64,000 nucleotides of DNA from Cyanobacteria bacterium FACHB-63 (GTDB lineage: Bacteria > Cyanobacteriota > Cyanobacteriia > Leptolyngbyales > Leptolyngbyaceae): positions 62,001 through 126,000 of the forward strand of contig JACJNX010000075.1 of assembly GCA_014695255.1 (NCBI GenBank). Direction: 5' to 3'. The notes below the pieces were generated by a model that was given only the letters and a program-made list of their open reading frames with translations, was not told where the DNA came from and did no database searches. The position numbers were made by a program, and so were the translations under genes. Below, piece after piece: positions 1 to 8,544 of the stretch (positions are counted from its first letter, which is position 1; the number at the start of each line of letters is the position of its first letter).

Positions 1-782
1 ATATCGATTTTGAATTATCCCTGCTGAATTTTCTACATCAGCGCGGTTTACCTGTGGCCTATCCTCTAGAAACAGAGGCGGGCAAACTCTCGATCACTAT
101 TCCTGCGCCAGAGGGCGATCGTTATGCGGCTTTGTTTACGTATGCGCCCGGAGGTGTGCCGATTGGGGATCTGAGCATTCGGCAAGCCACAAGATTGGGT
201 GAGACGCTGGCAAAAGTACATCAAGCAGGGCTAGAGTTTGACTGTGCATTTGATCGTAAGCCCTTGACGCTCGATTATTTGCTCGACGATTCTTGGAGTG
301 AGATTTCGCCTTTTTTGCAGCTTGAGGATCAGGCTTATATCGAAGCGGCGATCGAGCAGATTAAGTTTGTACTGAAGGATTTTCCACGATCGGCACCTTA
401 CTGGGGAATTTGTTGGGGCGATCCGCATAGTGGCAACACGCACTTTAACGAAGCAGATCAGCCGACTCTATTTGATTTTGATCAATGTGGCTTTGGTTGG
501 AGAGCCTTTGAACTGGGCAAGTTTCGTCAAGTTGCGCTGAGTACGGGCATCAGTCGGCGAGTCAGAGAAGCTTTTCTGCAAGGATACCAATCGGTGTCTC
601 CACTCAAAGCGTTTGAGTTTGAAGCGATTTCTGCATTTACACAAACTGCTCACATTTGGATGTGGGCAATTTGCTTAACTTACGCACTTCGCCACAATTA
701 CAGCCGTTTAGACGAACAGTTTTTCCGCAAACGAGTTGAGCAATTGAAGCAACTCAAATCTCCGGATTGGCAAATGTTTTAA
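1..782 (+). CDS. APH-family phosphotransferase (kinase), 5'-truncated by window edge
   Basis: The frame is open from the first complete codon at base 3, so the N-terminus lies outside the window; a GTG at 54 is internal, not a convincing start. The visible 260 residues resemble the C-lobe of the aminoglycoside/choline/homoserine kinase-like fold (APH superfamily, SrkA/RdoA-type). A catalytic-loop equivalent reads WGDPHSGN (about bases 415-438), followed by the metal-binding LFDFDQCGFGW. The usual His of the HGDxHxxN loop is Trp here, while the catalytic Asp and Asn remain, so ATP-dependent phosphorylation is plausible. The substrate cannot be told from sequence; stress-response Ser/Thr kinase or a small-molecule kinase are both possible. 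The gene ends with TAA at 780-782 and converges on glmM. Confidence 0.8.
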   Translation, partial: IDFELSLLNFLHQRGLPVAYPLETEAGKLSITIPAPEGDRYAALFTYAPGGVPIGDLSIRQATRLGETLAKVHQAGLEFDCAFDRKPLTLDYLLDDSWSEISPFLQLEDQAYIEAAIEQIKFVLKDFPRSAPYWGICWGDPHSGNTHFNEADQPTLFDFDQCGFGWRAFELGKFRQVALSTGISRRVREAFLQGYQSVSPLKAFEFEAISAFTQTAHIWMWAICLTYALRHNYSRLDEQFFRKRVEQLKQLKSPDWQMF

Positions 783-795
783 TCAAGCTCTCGCA

Positions 796-831
796 AGCCG
801 TAAGCGATCGAGCTTTACATCACTTACGGCT
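796..831. terminator. Hairpin between convergent genes
   Basis: A perfect 9-bp inverted repeat (AGCCGTAAG at 796-804, CTTACGGCT at 823-831) with an 18-base loop lies between the stop codons of the APH-family gene and glmM. No long T-run follows on either strand, so it is only a candidate bidirectional terminator or mRNA 3' end structure. Confidence 0.4.
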
Positions 832-845
832 ACGGTTACATTCAC

Positions 846-2306
846 CTAGCTTAGATGCTTCTCTACCGTTAGATACCGTTGTACCGTCGAAATCAGTTGC
901 TCTGTCCAGTAGGTTGCGAGTTCTGAATTTTCAGCTTCAACCATCACTCGAATCACAGGTTCAGTCCCGGATGCCCGTACCAGAACACGCCCTTGGTTGC
1001 CCATTGCCGCCTCAGCCTGAGCGATCGCATTCTGTACCGCCTGATTCTTATTCCAGTTCATCCGCAAGGCTCGATCTTCAACTCGTACATTCCGCAGGAG
1101 TTGCGGATAGGTTTTGAAACTGCGATCGACCAGTTCGGAGAGCGAAACGCCTGATTGCACAATCAAATTCGCTAAATGCAGTGCAGTTAATAATCCATCG
1201 CCACTGACGCTATGCTGAGGGCAAAGAATATGTCCAGATTGCTCACCGCCGAGAGCCGCGCCGCATTTCACCATTTCGGCATGAACGTACTGATCGCCTA
1301 CTGCCGCCCGGATCAATCGTCCGCCTAACTTCTCCCAGGCACGTTCAAACCCAAGATTTGACATCACCGTTGCGACGATCGTCGCCCCTGGAAGCTGACC
1401 CGCTGATAAAAGCTGCTGTCCCCACAAGTAGAGAATGTAATCTCCATCCACCGTGCGACCTTGAGAATCAACCGCCAAAACCCGATCGGCATCGCCATCA
1501 AAAGCAAATCCCACATCCGCAGATTGTTCGATCACCGCCGCTTTTAGCAGATTCAAGTGCGTTGAGCCGCAGTTTACATTAATGCGATCGCCGTCCGGAG
1601 TTTCATGCAGCGCCAGCACTTCTGCCCCTAAAGCGCGAAACACATCGGTTGCCGATCGCGTTGCTGCACCCCAAGCTAAATCTAAGACAACGCGCAATCC
1701 TGTTAACGGTTGCTCAGACTCCGCGACTAAAGGGGTTTGAATCGCGTCAATGTAATGGTTAACCAACTCTGGACGATGAAAATGCTGTCCCCACTGCTGG
1801 GAAATCGTCGCAATTTTGCCTTCACCCCGCAATCCAGCTTCGATTTGCTGTTGGAGTTCTAGCGCCAACTTCGAGCCATCGGAATTGAAGAATTTAATCC
1901 CGTTATCTTCGGGCGGATTGTGGCTGGCAGAAATCATCACGCCGCCGATCGCTTCGCTATGATGCGTCAAATGTGCCACTACCGGAGTTGGACACAAGCC
2001 CAAATCCCACACCTCAATTCCAGCAGCAGTCAACCCAGCAGAAAGCGCCATAGCTAGCATATTGCTCGAATTGCGCGAATCCTGACCAATAATTACAGGC
2101 GCACGATTGCCTGCTCCCAACACTTGTCCTGCCCAGTAGCCGACCTGCATTGTGAGCGGCGCAGTCAATAACTCTCCCGCTTTTCCTCGAATCCCATCCG
2201 TTCCAAACAGTGCAGATTCTGGAAGCGGCAGTGCATCCCAGTGATGAATCTGTGGACGAGACGAAAGACGGCTAAGTAACTCAGCCTTGGTTGGTAATGA
2301 CACCAT
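846..2306 (-). CDS. glmM: Phosphoglucosamine mutase GlmM
   Basis: Interconverts glucosamine-6-phosphate and glucosamine-1-phosphate, the step before UDP-GlcNAc formation for peptidoglycan and surface glycans; cytoplasmic. The 486-residue product has all alpha-D-phosphohexomutase landmarks: FGTDGIRG near residues 34-41, the active-site loop ISASHNP with phospho-Ser at about 128, the Mg-binding DGDADR loop near 270, the sugar-binding GGEQSGH loop in the third domain and RASGTEP near the C-terminus. Length is slightly above the usual 445-450 because of an N-terminal extension of about 30 residues. The ATG at 2306 is preceded on its strand by a GAGG-containing stretch. It is transcribed alone, convergent with the upstream kinase. 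Full motif retention makes the call secure. Confidence 0.96.
   Translation of the reverse strand: MVSLPTKAELLSRLSSRPQIHHWDALPLPESALFGTDGIRGKAGELLTAPLTMQVGYWAGQVLGAGNRAPVIIGQDSRNSSNMLAMALSAGLTAAGIEVWDLGLCPTPVVAHLTHHSEAIGGVMISASHNPPEDNGIKFFNSDGSKLALELQQQIEAGLRGEGKIATISQQWGQHFHRPELVNHYIDAIQTPLVAESEQPLTGLRVVLDLAWGAATRSATDVFRALGAEVLALHETPDGDRINVNCGSTHLNLLKAAVIEQSADVGFAFDGDADRVLAVDSQGRTVDGDYILYLWGQQLLSAGQLPGATIVATVMSNLGFERAWEKLGGRLIRAAVGDQYVHAEMVKCGAALGGEQSGHILCPQHSVSGDGLLTALHLANLIVQSGVSLSELVDRSFKTYPQLLRNVRVEDRALRMNWNKNQAVQNAIAQAEAAMGNQGRVLVRASGTEPVIRVMVEAENSELATYWTEQLISTVQRYLTVEKHLS
1021..1028. repeat. HIP1 octamer (representative of a dispersed repeat)
   Basis: GCGATCGC at this position is one example of the highly iterated palindrome found throughout the window, both within and between genes (others at 3482-3489, 5298-5305 and 25738-25745). 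It is a hallmark of many cyanobacterial chromosomes. Confidence 0.9.
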
Positions 2307-2397
2307 AGGTTGTTCACATCCTCACACAATTGACGTTGTTCGATCGCACACCCCTGTCACTCTAACGTCAGCGCTAAATTTTCTCTAGCCGCTCAGG

Positions 2398-2697
2398 TTA
2401 GACTCCGACTGCATCCAGCAATCGCTGAAATGCCTCCCAACTTATCCCTTGTTCCACATAGCGTGGTGCATTCGGGTTATAGGGACTTTCTAGTCGATCG
2501 ATCGATTGAATCACAGCAGAATCCGGTAACACCGGAACATCTGGATCAAACGAAGTCGGATTCATCAGCGAACTGGAGAATCCCTTAAATATCGCGACTT
2601 GATCCGGCTGACCCTCGATTTCGATCGACACCAACAAGACCTCATTCGGACGCTTAATCGTGTATTGCTCTAAGCGATGCCCAATAGAATGTTTCAT
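2398..2697 (-). CDS. Small conserved cyanobacterial protein of unknown function
   Basis: A 99-residue soluble protein beginning MKHSIGHRLEQY from the ATG at 2697; an in-frame TTG at 2706 would add three residues but sits in the AGG-rich ribosome-binding region. No transmembrane segment or signal peptide is visible. The middle reads like a small beta-rich domain (VLLVSIEIEG, DQVAIFKGFSSSL) followed by a conserved-looking AVIQSIDRLESPYNPNAP stretch and a C-terminal helix. I recognise the type as a short protein shared by cyanobacteria and plastids but cannot name a function. It follows the DUF3177-type membrane gene on the same strand, 22 bases downstream, so the two are probably co-transcribed, and both have a related leader (see the AACAGGTGTT entries). 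Confidence 0.75.
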   Translation of the reverse strand: MKHSIGHRLEQYTIKRPNEVLLVSIEIEGQPDQVAIFKGFSSSLMNPTSFDPDVPVLPDSAVIQSIDRLESPYNPNAPRYVEQGISWEAFQRLLDAVGV

Positions 2698-2711
2698 GAA
2701 CCTCAAAAAAG

Positions 2712-2721
2712 AACAGGTGTT
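2712..2721 (-). promoter_or_regulatory. AACACCTGTT leader element, copy 1
   Basis: Read on the minus strand, AACACCTGTT is followed by a T-run and TTTTTGAG just before the start codon of the 99-residue gene. The same order of elements precedes the next gene upstream (3340-3349). The element overlaps the stop codon of the DUF3177-type gene. Function unknown; a duplicated translation-initiation leader or small operator are both possible. Confidence 0.35.
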
Positions 2722-3325
2722 AATTCTCGATTGCCGTCCGCTTGCGCTTGCCTAATCGGAAGAAAACAAAAAATCCGAGATACAGCACGTAAATCACGAG
2801 TCCGAGGATGCCAAAAAATCCGAGCACAAACGGTCTGACTCCCCCATGAAAATATTCGCGGAACAGGAAAGGCGGATCAAGCCAAACTCGACAAGTACCA
2901 TCATTCAGAATCTGTTGACTGGCAAGCGTGGCACAGCGCAAGATGGGAATCTGTCCGATCGCTCCCAAAACGCAGTACAGCGACACTGCCCAACGCCAAG
3001 ACACAACCGAGAGCTTTAAGGCACTCGGCGGCGAATCGCGGATTTCTTCATTCAAATCCACCCAGTACCATAGACCCAGCGGAATTAAAATCCGCGCCAG
3101 CCAGCCGGAGACAAAGCCGATCGGTAGAACTCCGATTAACAAATACACGGTGATCGCCAGCAAACTAGAGACGCGCCAGTAGATCAACATCAATTTTTGA
3201 ATCGCTTCTGAACGCTGGACGACTGCCCAAATCAGCAACACCAGCGGCAAGATGACAGTAAACAAGACTGCCAATCGGTAATCTGTCCAGACGATTGAAG
3301 ATAACCAGGCGGGGACATCTTGCAT
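2720..3325 (-). CDS. DUF3177-type cyanobacterial membrane protein
   Basis: A 201-residue integral membrane protein with about five hydrophobic segments: roughly residues 16-36 (LAVLFTVILPLVLLIWAVV), 50-75, 77-90, 107-130 and 165-190. A hydrophilic loop around 130-160 contains two Cys (RCATLASQ, DGTCRVWLDPP) and a conserved-looking FREYFHGG motif. The C-terminus is basic (RLGKRKR), suggesting it faces the cytoplasm. Size and layout fit the DUF3177 family, which is restricted to cyanobacteria and has no established function. The ATG at 3325 is used. It is followed closely by the 99-residue gene, suggesting a two-gene operon. Confidence 0.8.
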   Translation of the reverse strand: MQDVPAWLSSIVWTDYRLAVLFTVILPLVLLIWAVVQRSEAIQKLMLIYWRVSSLLAITVYLLIGVLPIGFVSGWLARILIPLGLWYWVDLNEEIRDSPPSALKLSVVSWRWAVSLYCVLGAIGQIPILRCATLASQQILNDGTCRVWLDPPFLFREYFHGGVRPFVLGFFGILGLVIYVLYLGFFVFFRLGKRKRTAIEN

Positions 3326-3339
3326 AGCTCAAAAAGTAA

Positions 3340-3349
3340 AACAGGTGTT
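3340..3349 (-). promoter_or_regulatory. AACACCTGTT leader element, copy 2
   Basis: The same decamer as at 2712-2721, again followed on the minus strand by TTTTTGAG and then, within a few bases, by the ATG (3325) of the DUF3177-type gene. The decamer is a partial dyad (AACA-N2-TGTT). Shared sequence and shared position before two adjacent genes is the only evidence. Confidence 0.35.
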
Positions 3350-3382
3350 TAGCTTCATCAGTATATAAAGGAATCCGGAATT

Positions 3383-5134
3383 TCAGCGTTTTTGACTGTA
3401 CTTTGCCACGGTTTGTGCCAGTGCGGTGAGATCGATCGGCTTTGTCACATAGTCAGTTGCGCCTGCGGCGAGACATTTTTCGCGATCGCCCTTCATCGCC
3501 ATTGCGGTTTGCACGACGATCGGGATGAATTGATAAAGCGTCATCGATCGTAGCTGTTGAGTGAGCGTTAAACCATCGACATCAGGAAGGTGAATATCCA
3601 TCAAAATCAGAGCGGGGATGGATTGTTGCAGCGCTTGCCACATTTCTTCACTGCTTTTTGCCCAAGTGACGGCATATCCGAGTTTGCCGAGATAGGTGAG
3701 GATTAATCGAGCATTAATCGCGTGGTCTTCGACGAGAAGAATAGAGTCGGAGCAGGAAGCAGTGGGGGGAGGCGTACAGGGGACGTTTGCACGGGGGGCA
3801 ACAGCATCAGGGACAGCGCGGGGAAGCGCGATCGTAAAGCGTGAGCCGTGATTCAGTTCCGATTCGACTTGTATCCAACCTCCATGCAGTTCAGCTAGTT
3901 GGCGAGTGAGCGCCAGCCCCAATCCTGTGCCTTCACCGGGCGATGCATTTTGCAGTTGAGTATAGGGACGAAAGAGGGTCTGCTGCTGTTCAGAAGAAAT
4001 CCCAGTTCCGGTATCCCAGACTGTGAATTCGATGAAGTCTGCGACGGCTTTGACTTCCAGCCCGACAGAGCCGCGATCGGTAAATTTCAGCGCGTTCGAG
4101 AGCAGGTTAAACAACATCTGCTTGAGGCGCAGCGGATCAGCAACGATCGCAGTAACTCCGGGCGCAATCGCCAGCTTAAGGAGTAGCCCTTTATCGTTCG
4201 CTTTTTCTTGCACCAGTTTCAGCGCTAGTTTGCAGACTTCGCTGACTTCGATCGGTTCCTGCTGCAAGGTTAATTGATTTGCCTCGATTTTGGACAAATC
4301 AAGAATGTCGTTGATCAGAGCAAGCAAGTGCTGACCGCTGCTAAGAATGATTTTGAGATATTCCTGATGCCGCCCCTTAGAAGGAGTGTAACCCTGCTCT
4401 CGCAGCAAATGCGTAAAGCCAAGAATCGAGCTTAAAGGGGTGCGGATTTCGTGGCTCGTATTCGCCAGAAATTCACTTTTGAGTTTACTGATTTGAGTCA
4501 GTTCCAGATTGTTGGCTGTCAGCGTTTGGCACTTTTGAATGAGTCCCTGGGTGCTTTTAGCATGGTGAACGATCTGAATGGTTTGTGCGATCGCTCGACT
4601 AATACATTGATGCCGGAGCTGCATCAGAGCCGTGTCGATCGGCAGGGGTGCCGCAGGAGAGACAGTGAGCAACCATCCGTAAGTGATTGTACGATCGCAC
4701 AGTTCCCAGGTGCTTTGCCCCTTAAGGGGAGACAAAGACTGTAGGTCTGAGAGCGTTAATTCTTGCCCTAATTCGATGTCAAAACGAGTCATACAACCAG
4801 GGCGATCAGGCGGCATCGTTGAGGCTGCAAGATGCTGAATTTTAAGCTTCCCGATGTCAGCAGGAAGCGCGATCGCGACGAGTTCACCGTTTAGAATTTG
4901 GGCTAATTCGTCGGCTAGCGTTTGCCAGAGCTTTGCTTCGGTGGGCGCATCGTTGAGGCACTCGAACAGGCGAGCATTCAAATCATTGAGAAAGCGTTCG
5001 ACCCAGTACGCAACAGCGAGAGGATTCGCGATGCAGGAATCCGACTGCGTAAAGAGTTGACGCAAAGCGGCGCTAGTCGATTCCTCTCGACTGGTCTGGT
5101 GCAGTTGCAAAGTCATGCAGCTTTCTCGAATCAT
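3383..5134 (-). CDS. Hybrid sensor histidine kinase (GAF-like, HisKA, HATPase, REC)
   Basis: A 583-residue cytoplasmic two-component kinase without membrane segments. Residues about 40-190 form a divergent GAF-like sensory region, followed by a short coiled coil (190-220). The dimerisation/phosphoacceptor domain has NTSHEIRTPLSSILGF with His at about 228; the ATPase domain shows the N-box (LLSNALKFTDRG) and G-boxes (DTGTGIS, GTGLGLAL). A C-terminal receiver starts at about 463 (ILLVEDHAINARL) and contains the phosphoacceptor Asp in LILMDIHLPDVDG and the conserved Lys in VTKPID. The architecture implies intramolecular His-to-Asp phosphotransfer; the signal and the final output partner are not evident. 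The ATG at 5134 is assumed; Met7 is an alternative. Confidence 0.93.
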   Translation of the reverse strand: MIRESCMTLQLHQTSREESTSAALRQLFTQSDSCIANPLAVAYWVERFLNDLNARLFECLNDAPTEAKLWQTLADELAQILNGELVAIALPADIGKLKIQHLAASTMPPDRPGCMTRFDIELGQELTLSDLQSLSPLKGQSTWELCDRTITYGWLLTVSPAAPLPIDTALMQLRHQCISRAIAQTIQIVHHAKSTQGLIQKCQTLTANNLELTQISKLKSEFLANTSHEIRTPLSSILGFTHLLREQGYTPSKGRHQEYLKIILSSGQHLLALINDILDLSKIEANQLTLQQEPIEVSEVCKLALKLVQEKANDKGLLLKLAIAPGVTAIVADPLRLKQMLFNLLSNALKFTDRGSVGLEVKAVADFIEFTVWDTGTGISSEQQQTLFRPYTQLQNASPGEGTGLGLALTRQLAELHGGWIQVESELNHGSRFTIALPRAVPDAVAPRANVPCTPPPTASCSDSILLVEDHAINARLILTYLGKLGYAVTWAKSSEEMWQALQQSIPALILMDIHLPDVDGLTLTQQLRSMTLYQFIPIVVQTAMAMKGDREKCLAAGATDYVTKPIDLTALAQTVAKYSQKR

Positions 5135-5266
5135 TTAGACATTACGGAGATTAAAGTAGAGTCTCTGTGGAATTACTGATCATCCTACCGAGATCTACTT
5201 AGCCCCCAGCTTGATAAGACTCTGAGCTTAATCAAAGCCTTAAGAAGTTGCAGGCAAGTATGAAGC

Positions 5267-6067
5267 TTAGAATTCCCGCCGTGAGAAAATCAGCGACGCG
5301 ATCGCTAAAGTAAAGATGATGTAAAGCAGGGCATATAACGCGCTTCCGAGTAGAGTGGGGGCAGCCGGAATGAGGTTGTAGACTGCTTGGTTTTTCAAAT
5401 CCAACCGCGCTAGATCCGGAAGCACGAGATACAACCCTTGAGTCGCAGTTTCGAGCGCAGGATCTTTGGTCAATCTGCCGAATTGCACCAAGTCTTGGCT
5501 CAGTTGTCCGATCAGGTAAATGCCAAACGTCAGCATCATCGCGAGTAGAGCGCTAGCAAACACGCTAAACAGCAGCGCGATCGCGCTGACCAAAGATAAT
5601 TGCAGCCACAGAAAAGCAGATGACAGCAGAAGATTCGCAAAAGGAAACGGAGTTTTGAAGACAGATAGAATCGCGATCGCGATTACGGTCATCGCTGTCA
5701 TCAACACTGCCAGAACTGCCGATAACCCCAAATGCTTGCCAATAATGAACTCAGCCCGACTCACAGGCTTTGCAATTAGGACAAAAACGGTGCGCTTTTC
5801 GATTTCTTTGTTGACTAATCCTGTACCGATAAAAATTGCCACAATCAATCCGAAAACGGGCATGGCTGCCAGCGCCAAATCAAGCAGAATTTTCGCTTCG
5901 GTTGCCGCTGCCACTTCGGGTAAGAGGCGACCCGCCAGCAACAAGCCCGCACCATAAAGTCCAATCAGATAGAGAACCCGATCGCGAATCACTTCTCGAA
6001 ACACATTTGCGGCGATCGCTTGAATTCGCATAACTGTACCGCCCACGGTCTGCACCGCCTGACTCAT
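5267..6067 (-). CDS. fraE: FraE-like ABC-2 type permease, filament integrity / septal junction locus
   Basis: A 266-residue membrane protein with about six hydrophobic segments and the signature of ABC-2-type permeases (LVNKEIEKRTVFVLIAKPVSR, then IGKHLGL). In Anabaena PCC 7120 the third gene of fraC-fraD-fraE encodes a permease of this type, and loss of fra genes causes filament fragmentation. Here the gene lies downstream of fraC- and fraD-like genes on the same strand and in the same order, which is the main support for the name. The chosen ATG at 6067 has AGGAG eight bases upstream; a TTG at 6073 is weaker. Alone, the protein could be any ABC-2 permease lacking its ATPase, so the assignment rests on synteny. 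Confidence 0.8.
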   Translation of the reverse strand: MSQAVQTVGGTVMRIQAIAANVFREVIRDRVLYLIGLYGAGLLLAGRLLPEVAAATEAKILLDLALAAMPVFGLIVAIFIGTGLVNKEIEKRTVFVLIAKPVSRAEFIIGKHLGLSAVLAVLMTAMTVIAIAILSVFKTPFPFANLLLSSAFLWLQLSLVSAIALLFSVFASALLAMMLTFGIYLIGQLSQDLVQFGRLTKDPALETATQGLYLVLPDLARLDLKNQAVYNLIPAAPTLLGSALYALLYIIFTLAIASLIFSRREF

Positions 6068-6123
6068 CGCCAACTCTCCTGCACAAGAAACTCACTTTCG
6101 GATTCCCCATTTTGCCCGAAGAA

Positions 6124-7167
6124 TTACGATCTGGTTGGCTGAATTTGCTTAGGCGGCGTGATCGAACCACATTGCACGGTTCCTACTTCTTGCACACGAG
6201 CCGGAGCCGTAGCAGGCGGAACCGAGTCCTCGAATCTAAATTCTGGGGTGGGTCTTTCTCGCCGCACCGGAGTAATACGGCAAGTGCGCGTCAGTTCAGA
6301 CCCTGCCTGACGAGAGTTGGGTCTGCGCCAGAGGGCTTGAAGCTTGAGGTCATACGCTGCCGAAGTAACTTCAGCATTCAGCGTCCATAAATCTGGTTGC
6401 GACGATCGCGGCAGTTGCTCTTTGACCTGCTGCCTCAAGCGCGGCACTTGCTGATCGAGGTTGGCAAGCCAGCGTTCGACCTGTCCCCAGGGTTTGCCTT
6501 CGAGTTCGGTGCGGACAGACTGAGCGGCAATGTTAAGCACATCGGCTCCACGAGAGAGCGCTGTATCTCGATCGAAGCGCTGCGGCTGCCAGACAAACCC
6601 ACTGCGCGAGAAATCTTCGCCTTGCAGCGACGGATTATTTGCAATCCAATTTTGAACTTGAAAAGAGAACTGAAACCAGCAGCTAATAATCAGATTGGCT
6701 AAGATCACCAAAATGATGTCTTGACGAGCCGCCTTGCTGGGATTGGTGTAAACGGGGCTTTTAGTTTTGGAATCAGACTTGATGAATTTGGGAGCTGACC
6801 AGATGAGCGATGAAATCGGGGGCCAACTGATCCATGAAGTTTGAGTTGGAATCCTTCCACCTTCGATCGTGCCGAAAAAATACACACAGATGAGCGCTCC
6901 AACAATCCAGGGTCCCAAAAAGAAATTATAAAAAGTCAATTTCTTTTTCACAGGCGGCTCGTAGACAAACCACCACATGCTGAGAATTAAAAATATCCAA
7001 CCAAACGAGGAAATAATCCGTTGAGCAATTTGTGGCGGCGGCGATGTGGTGAGTGCCGCAACAATTGCGCTAAAAATGCTTAAGAATAAGAGCGTTTGCC
7101 AGGATGCCCACTGCGGCAGTGTGACGCGATCGCGAACTTGCTTAAAGACTTGATTCACCCACAGCAT
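6124..7167 (-). CDS. fraD: FraD-like septal junction protein (DUF5357-type)
   Basis: A 347-residue protein with five N-terminal hydrophobic segments (about residues 24-42, 52-68, 80-97 and a helix at 150-168 among them), then a long hydrophilic C-terminal half with a likely coiled-coil region (RWLANLDQQVPRLRQQVKEQL, about 235-255) and a Pro/Arg-rich tail. This matches FraD of Anabaena, a protein of almost the same length whose C-terminal part projects into the periplasm at the septum and forms part of the septal junction plug. It lies 11 bases downstream of the fraC-like gene and 56 bases upstream of fraE, suggesting one operon. Recognition depends on layout plus gene order more than on a short motif. 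Confidence 0.82.
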   Translation of the reverse strand: MLWVNQVFKQVRDRVTLPQWASWQTLLFLSIFSAIVAALTTSPPPQIAQRIISSFGWIFLILSMWWFVYEPPVKKKLTFYNFFLGPWIVGALICVYFFGTIEGGRIPTQTSWISWPPISSLIWSAPKFIKSDSKTKSPVYTNPSKAARQDIILVILANLIISCWFQFSFQVQNWIANNPSLQGEDFSRSGFVWQPQRFDRDTALSRGADVLNIAAQSVRTELEGKPWGQVERWLANLDQQVPRLRQQVKEQLPRSSQPDLWTLNAEVTSAAYDLKLQALWRRPNSRQAGSELTRTCRITPVRRERPTPEFRFEDSVPPATAPARVQEVGTVQCGSITPPKQIQPTRS

Positions 7168-7178
7168 GGCTTCTGCTC

Positions 7179-7712
7179 CTAAAACGCAACGGGCTGTTCA
7201 AAAACTGTCCGAACCAGAATAATCAACGCGATCAGCGCAAAACTTGCTGAGTTCGCCAACAGCACAGCTAATGCTCGACTTGGTACTTCTTGAAAGGCTT
7301 GGCGCTGTGCGTTTTTACCCTGAAACTTTGTACGATCGCGCACTTCCGTCACGCTGGTCGGTTTGTCCTCTAAAATCAAGTCCAGCCATTTTAGACTCTG
7401 AAGTTTAACCACAAACGTCCCTAAAAACGTTAGAAATGCAATCATGACTAACAACGAGTAATTACTAATTTCATCTAGAAAGATGTAGTTCATTAACTGT
7501 TGTTGCCAGGGCTGAGGGAGCCAGCGATCGCTAGAAAAAAACACAAGCCAGCCGACTACCGTAGAGAAAAGGTTCGCGGTTGAGGCATACTGAATGCTGG
7601 ATTTTTTACCAATGCCTAAATAAAATTGCAGCACGATCGATTCGACTGCGATCGCCAACACAATAAAGAAAAGCTGATATAAAATCGCTCTTAATGGCAA
7701 CACATTTAACAT
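7179..7712 (-). CDS. fraC: FraC, filament integrity protein
   Basis: A 177-residue integral membrane protein starting MLNVLPLRAILYQLFF, with three hydrophobic segments (about residues 8-30, 45-60 and 88-105) plus a final C-terminal one (ALAVLLANSASFALIALIILV). The N-terminus and the SIQYASTANLFSTVVGWLVFF stretch agree with cyanobacterial FraC, which localises to intercellular septa and is needed for molecule exchange and filament integrity. It is the first of a fraC-fraD-fraE run. Its presence implies a filamentous lifestyle for the source organism. It does not by itself show heterocyst formation, since non-heterocystous filaments also carry these genes. Confidence 0.85.
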   Translation of the reverse strand: MLNVLPLRAILYQLFFIVLAIAVESIVLQFYLGIGKKSSIQYASTANLFSTVVGWLVFFSSDRWLPQPWQQQLMNYIFLDEISNYSLLVMIAFLTFLGTFVVKLQSLKWLDLILEDKPTSVTEVRDRTKFQGKNAQRQAFQEVPSRALAVLLANSASFALIALIILVRTVFEQPVAF

Positions 7713-7784
7713 AGGCTGATTTGCTAAAATTCACTTCCAGATTGTAAGTGCAGTTGTTCGGGTTTGCATAAAAAATCGTGGAAT

Positions 7785-8420
7785 CTAGAAGCATCGTAAC
7801 GTCTCGGTTCTGTTTTGATGCGTTAACTGCACCCATCCGACCGAAGTCTCGATATGAAACTTTAGGCTAGCAATCCCAGTAGCTTTGTCGCCCACCACTT
7901 CTAGAGTGAGTTCTCCATGATGTCCCGAACTTCCCGGCTCCGAGACGATGTAATTTTGTCCCTTGGTCGGCGCAACGAAATTGACTCGACCCAGACGATC
8001 AACGATCGCACCACACTGTTTAATCGAATTCACTACAGAATCATAGTTCCGAAATTCTTGAACTGCCCATTGTTGACGCACTTCAGGCGATGACATAGTT
8101 CCGGGGAAACGGCTCTGATTGACAAGCAGTGCAATCCCAATAATTGCAATCGGGATTAAGAGCCTTGCGATCGACAAAGCTGGGCTTCTATACCGACGCT
8201 CTTGAGTCAGTCGGTGAAGAATTCCAAACACTTGAACAATCAACAACAAGAGAATCAAAGGTATGAGCAAGTAGACGTAGAGCGCTTCTCCTAGACTCAT
8301 CTCGCGATAGTTCATCAAAGGATTAATCCGCTCCAAGAGCGCCGCGAGAACTGCGATCGTAATCCAACCACTCAACAGTAATCCGGTGATATCAATCAGC
8401 GTTTCAGTTTGACTTCTCAT
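7785..8420 (-). CDS. Membrane protein of unknown function, Coa1-like C-terminal domain
   Basis: A 211-residue protein with three hydrophobic helices (about residues 12-27, 48-66 and 87-101), followed by a soluble domain of about 100 residues. The soluble part starts after the third helix and reads like the small alpha/beta Coa1-like domain: a helix with repeating hydrophobics (YDSVVNSIKQCGAIV), a loop, then GHHGELTLEVVGDKATG and a final strand VGWVQLTHQ. I do not recognise a characterised relative, and the Coa1 comparison is tentative. The gene is 72 bases upstream of fraC on the same strand and divergent from mtnP, so it may lead the fra operon. Confidence 0.7.
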   Translation of the reverse strand: MRSQTETLIDITGLLLSGWITIAVLAALLERINPLMNYREMSLGEALYVYLLIPLILLLLIVQVFGILHRLTQERRYRSPALSIARLLIPIAIIGIALLVNQSRFPGTMSSPEVRQQWAVQEFRNYDSVVNSIKQCGAIVDRLGRVNFVAPTKGQNYIVSEPGSSGHHGELTLEVVGDKATGIASLKFHIETSVGWVQLTHQNRTETLRCF

Positions 8421-8544
8421 GGGCTAGAAGGTTGCTGCTTAAAAGCTTCAGAAGCAAGAACGCTTTATCCGGAGAGACGAGTGAGCAACAATCTTAATGT
8501 TCTGAAGCGCATTAAAATAAGGCAGTTCACATTCCACCCGATTT

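Noticed and set aside
767-1582. Plus-strand open frames across glmM
   Set aside because: They are shadows of the glmM coding frame, whose motifs are complete on the other strand.
2318-2330. ATCCTCACAC upstream of glmM, similar to the Yfr1 small-RNA core
   Set aside because: One base differs from the known core, the flanking stems are missing and on the minus strand it is part of the glmM leader.
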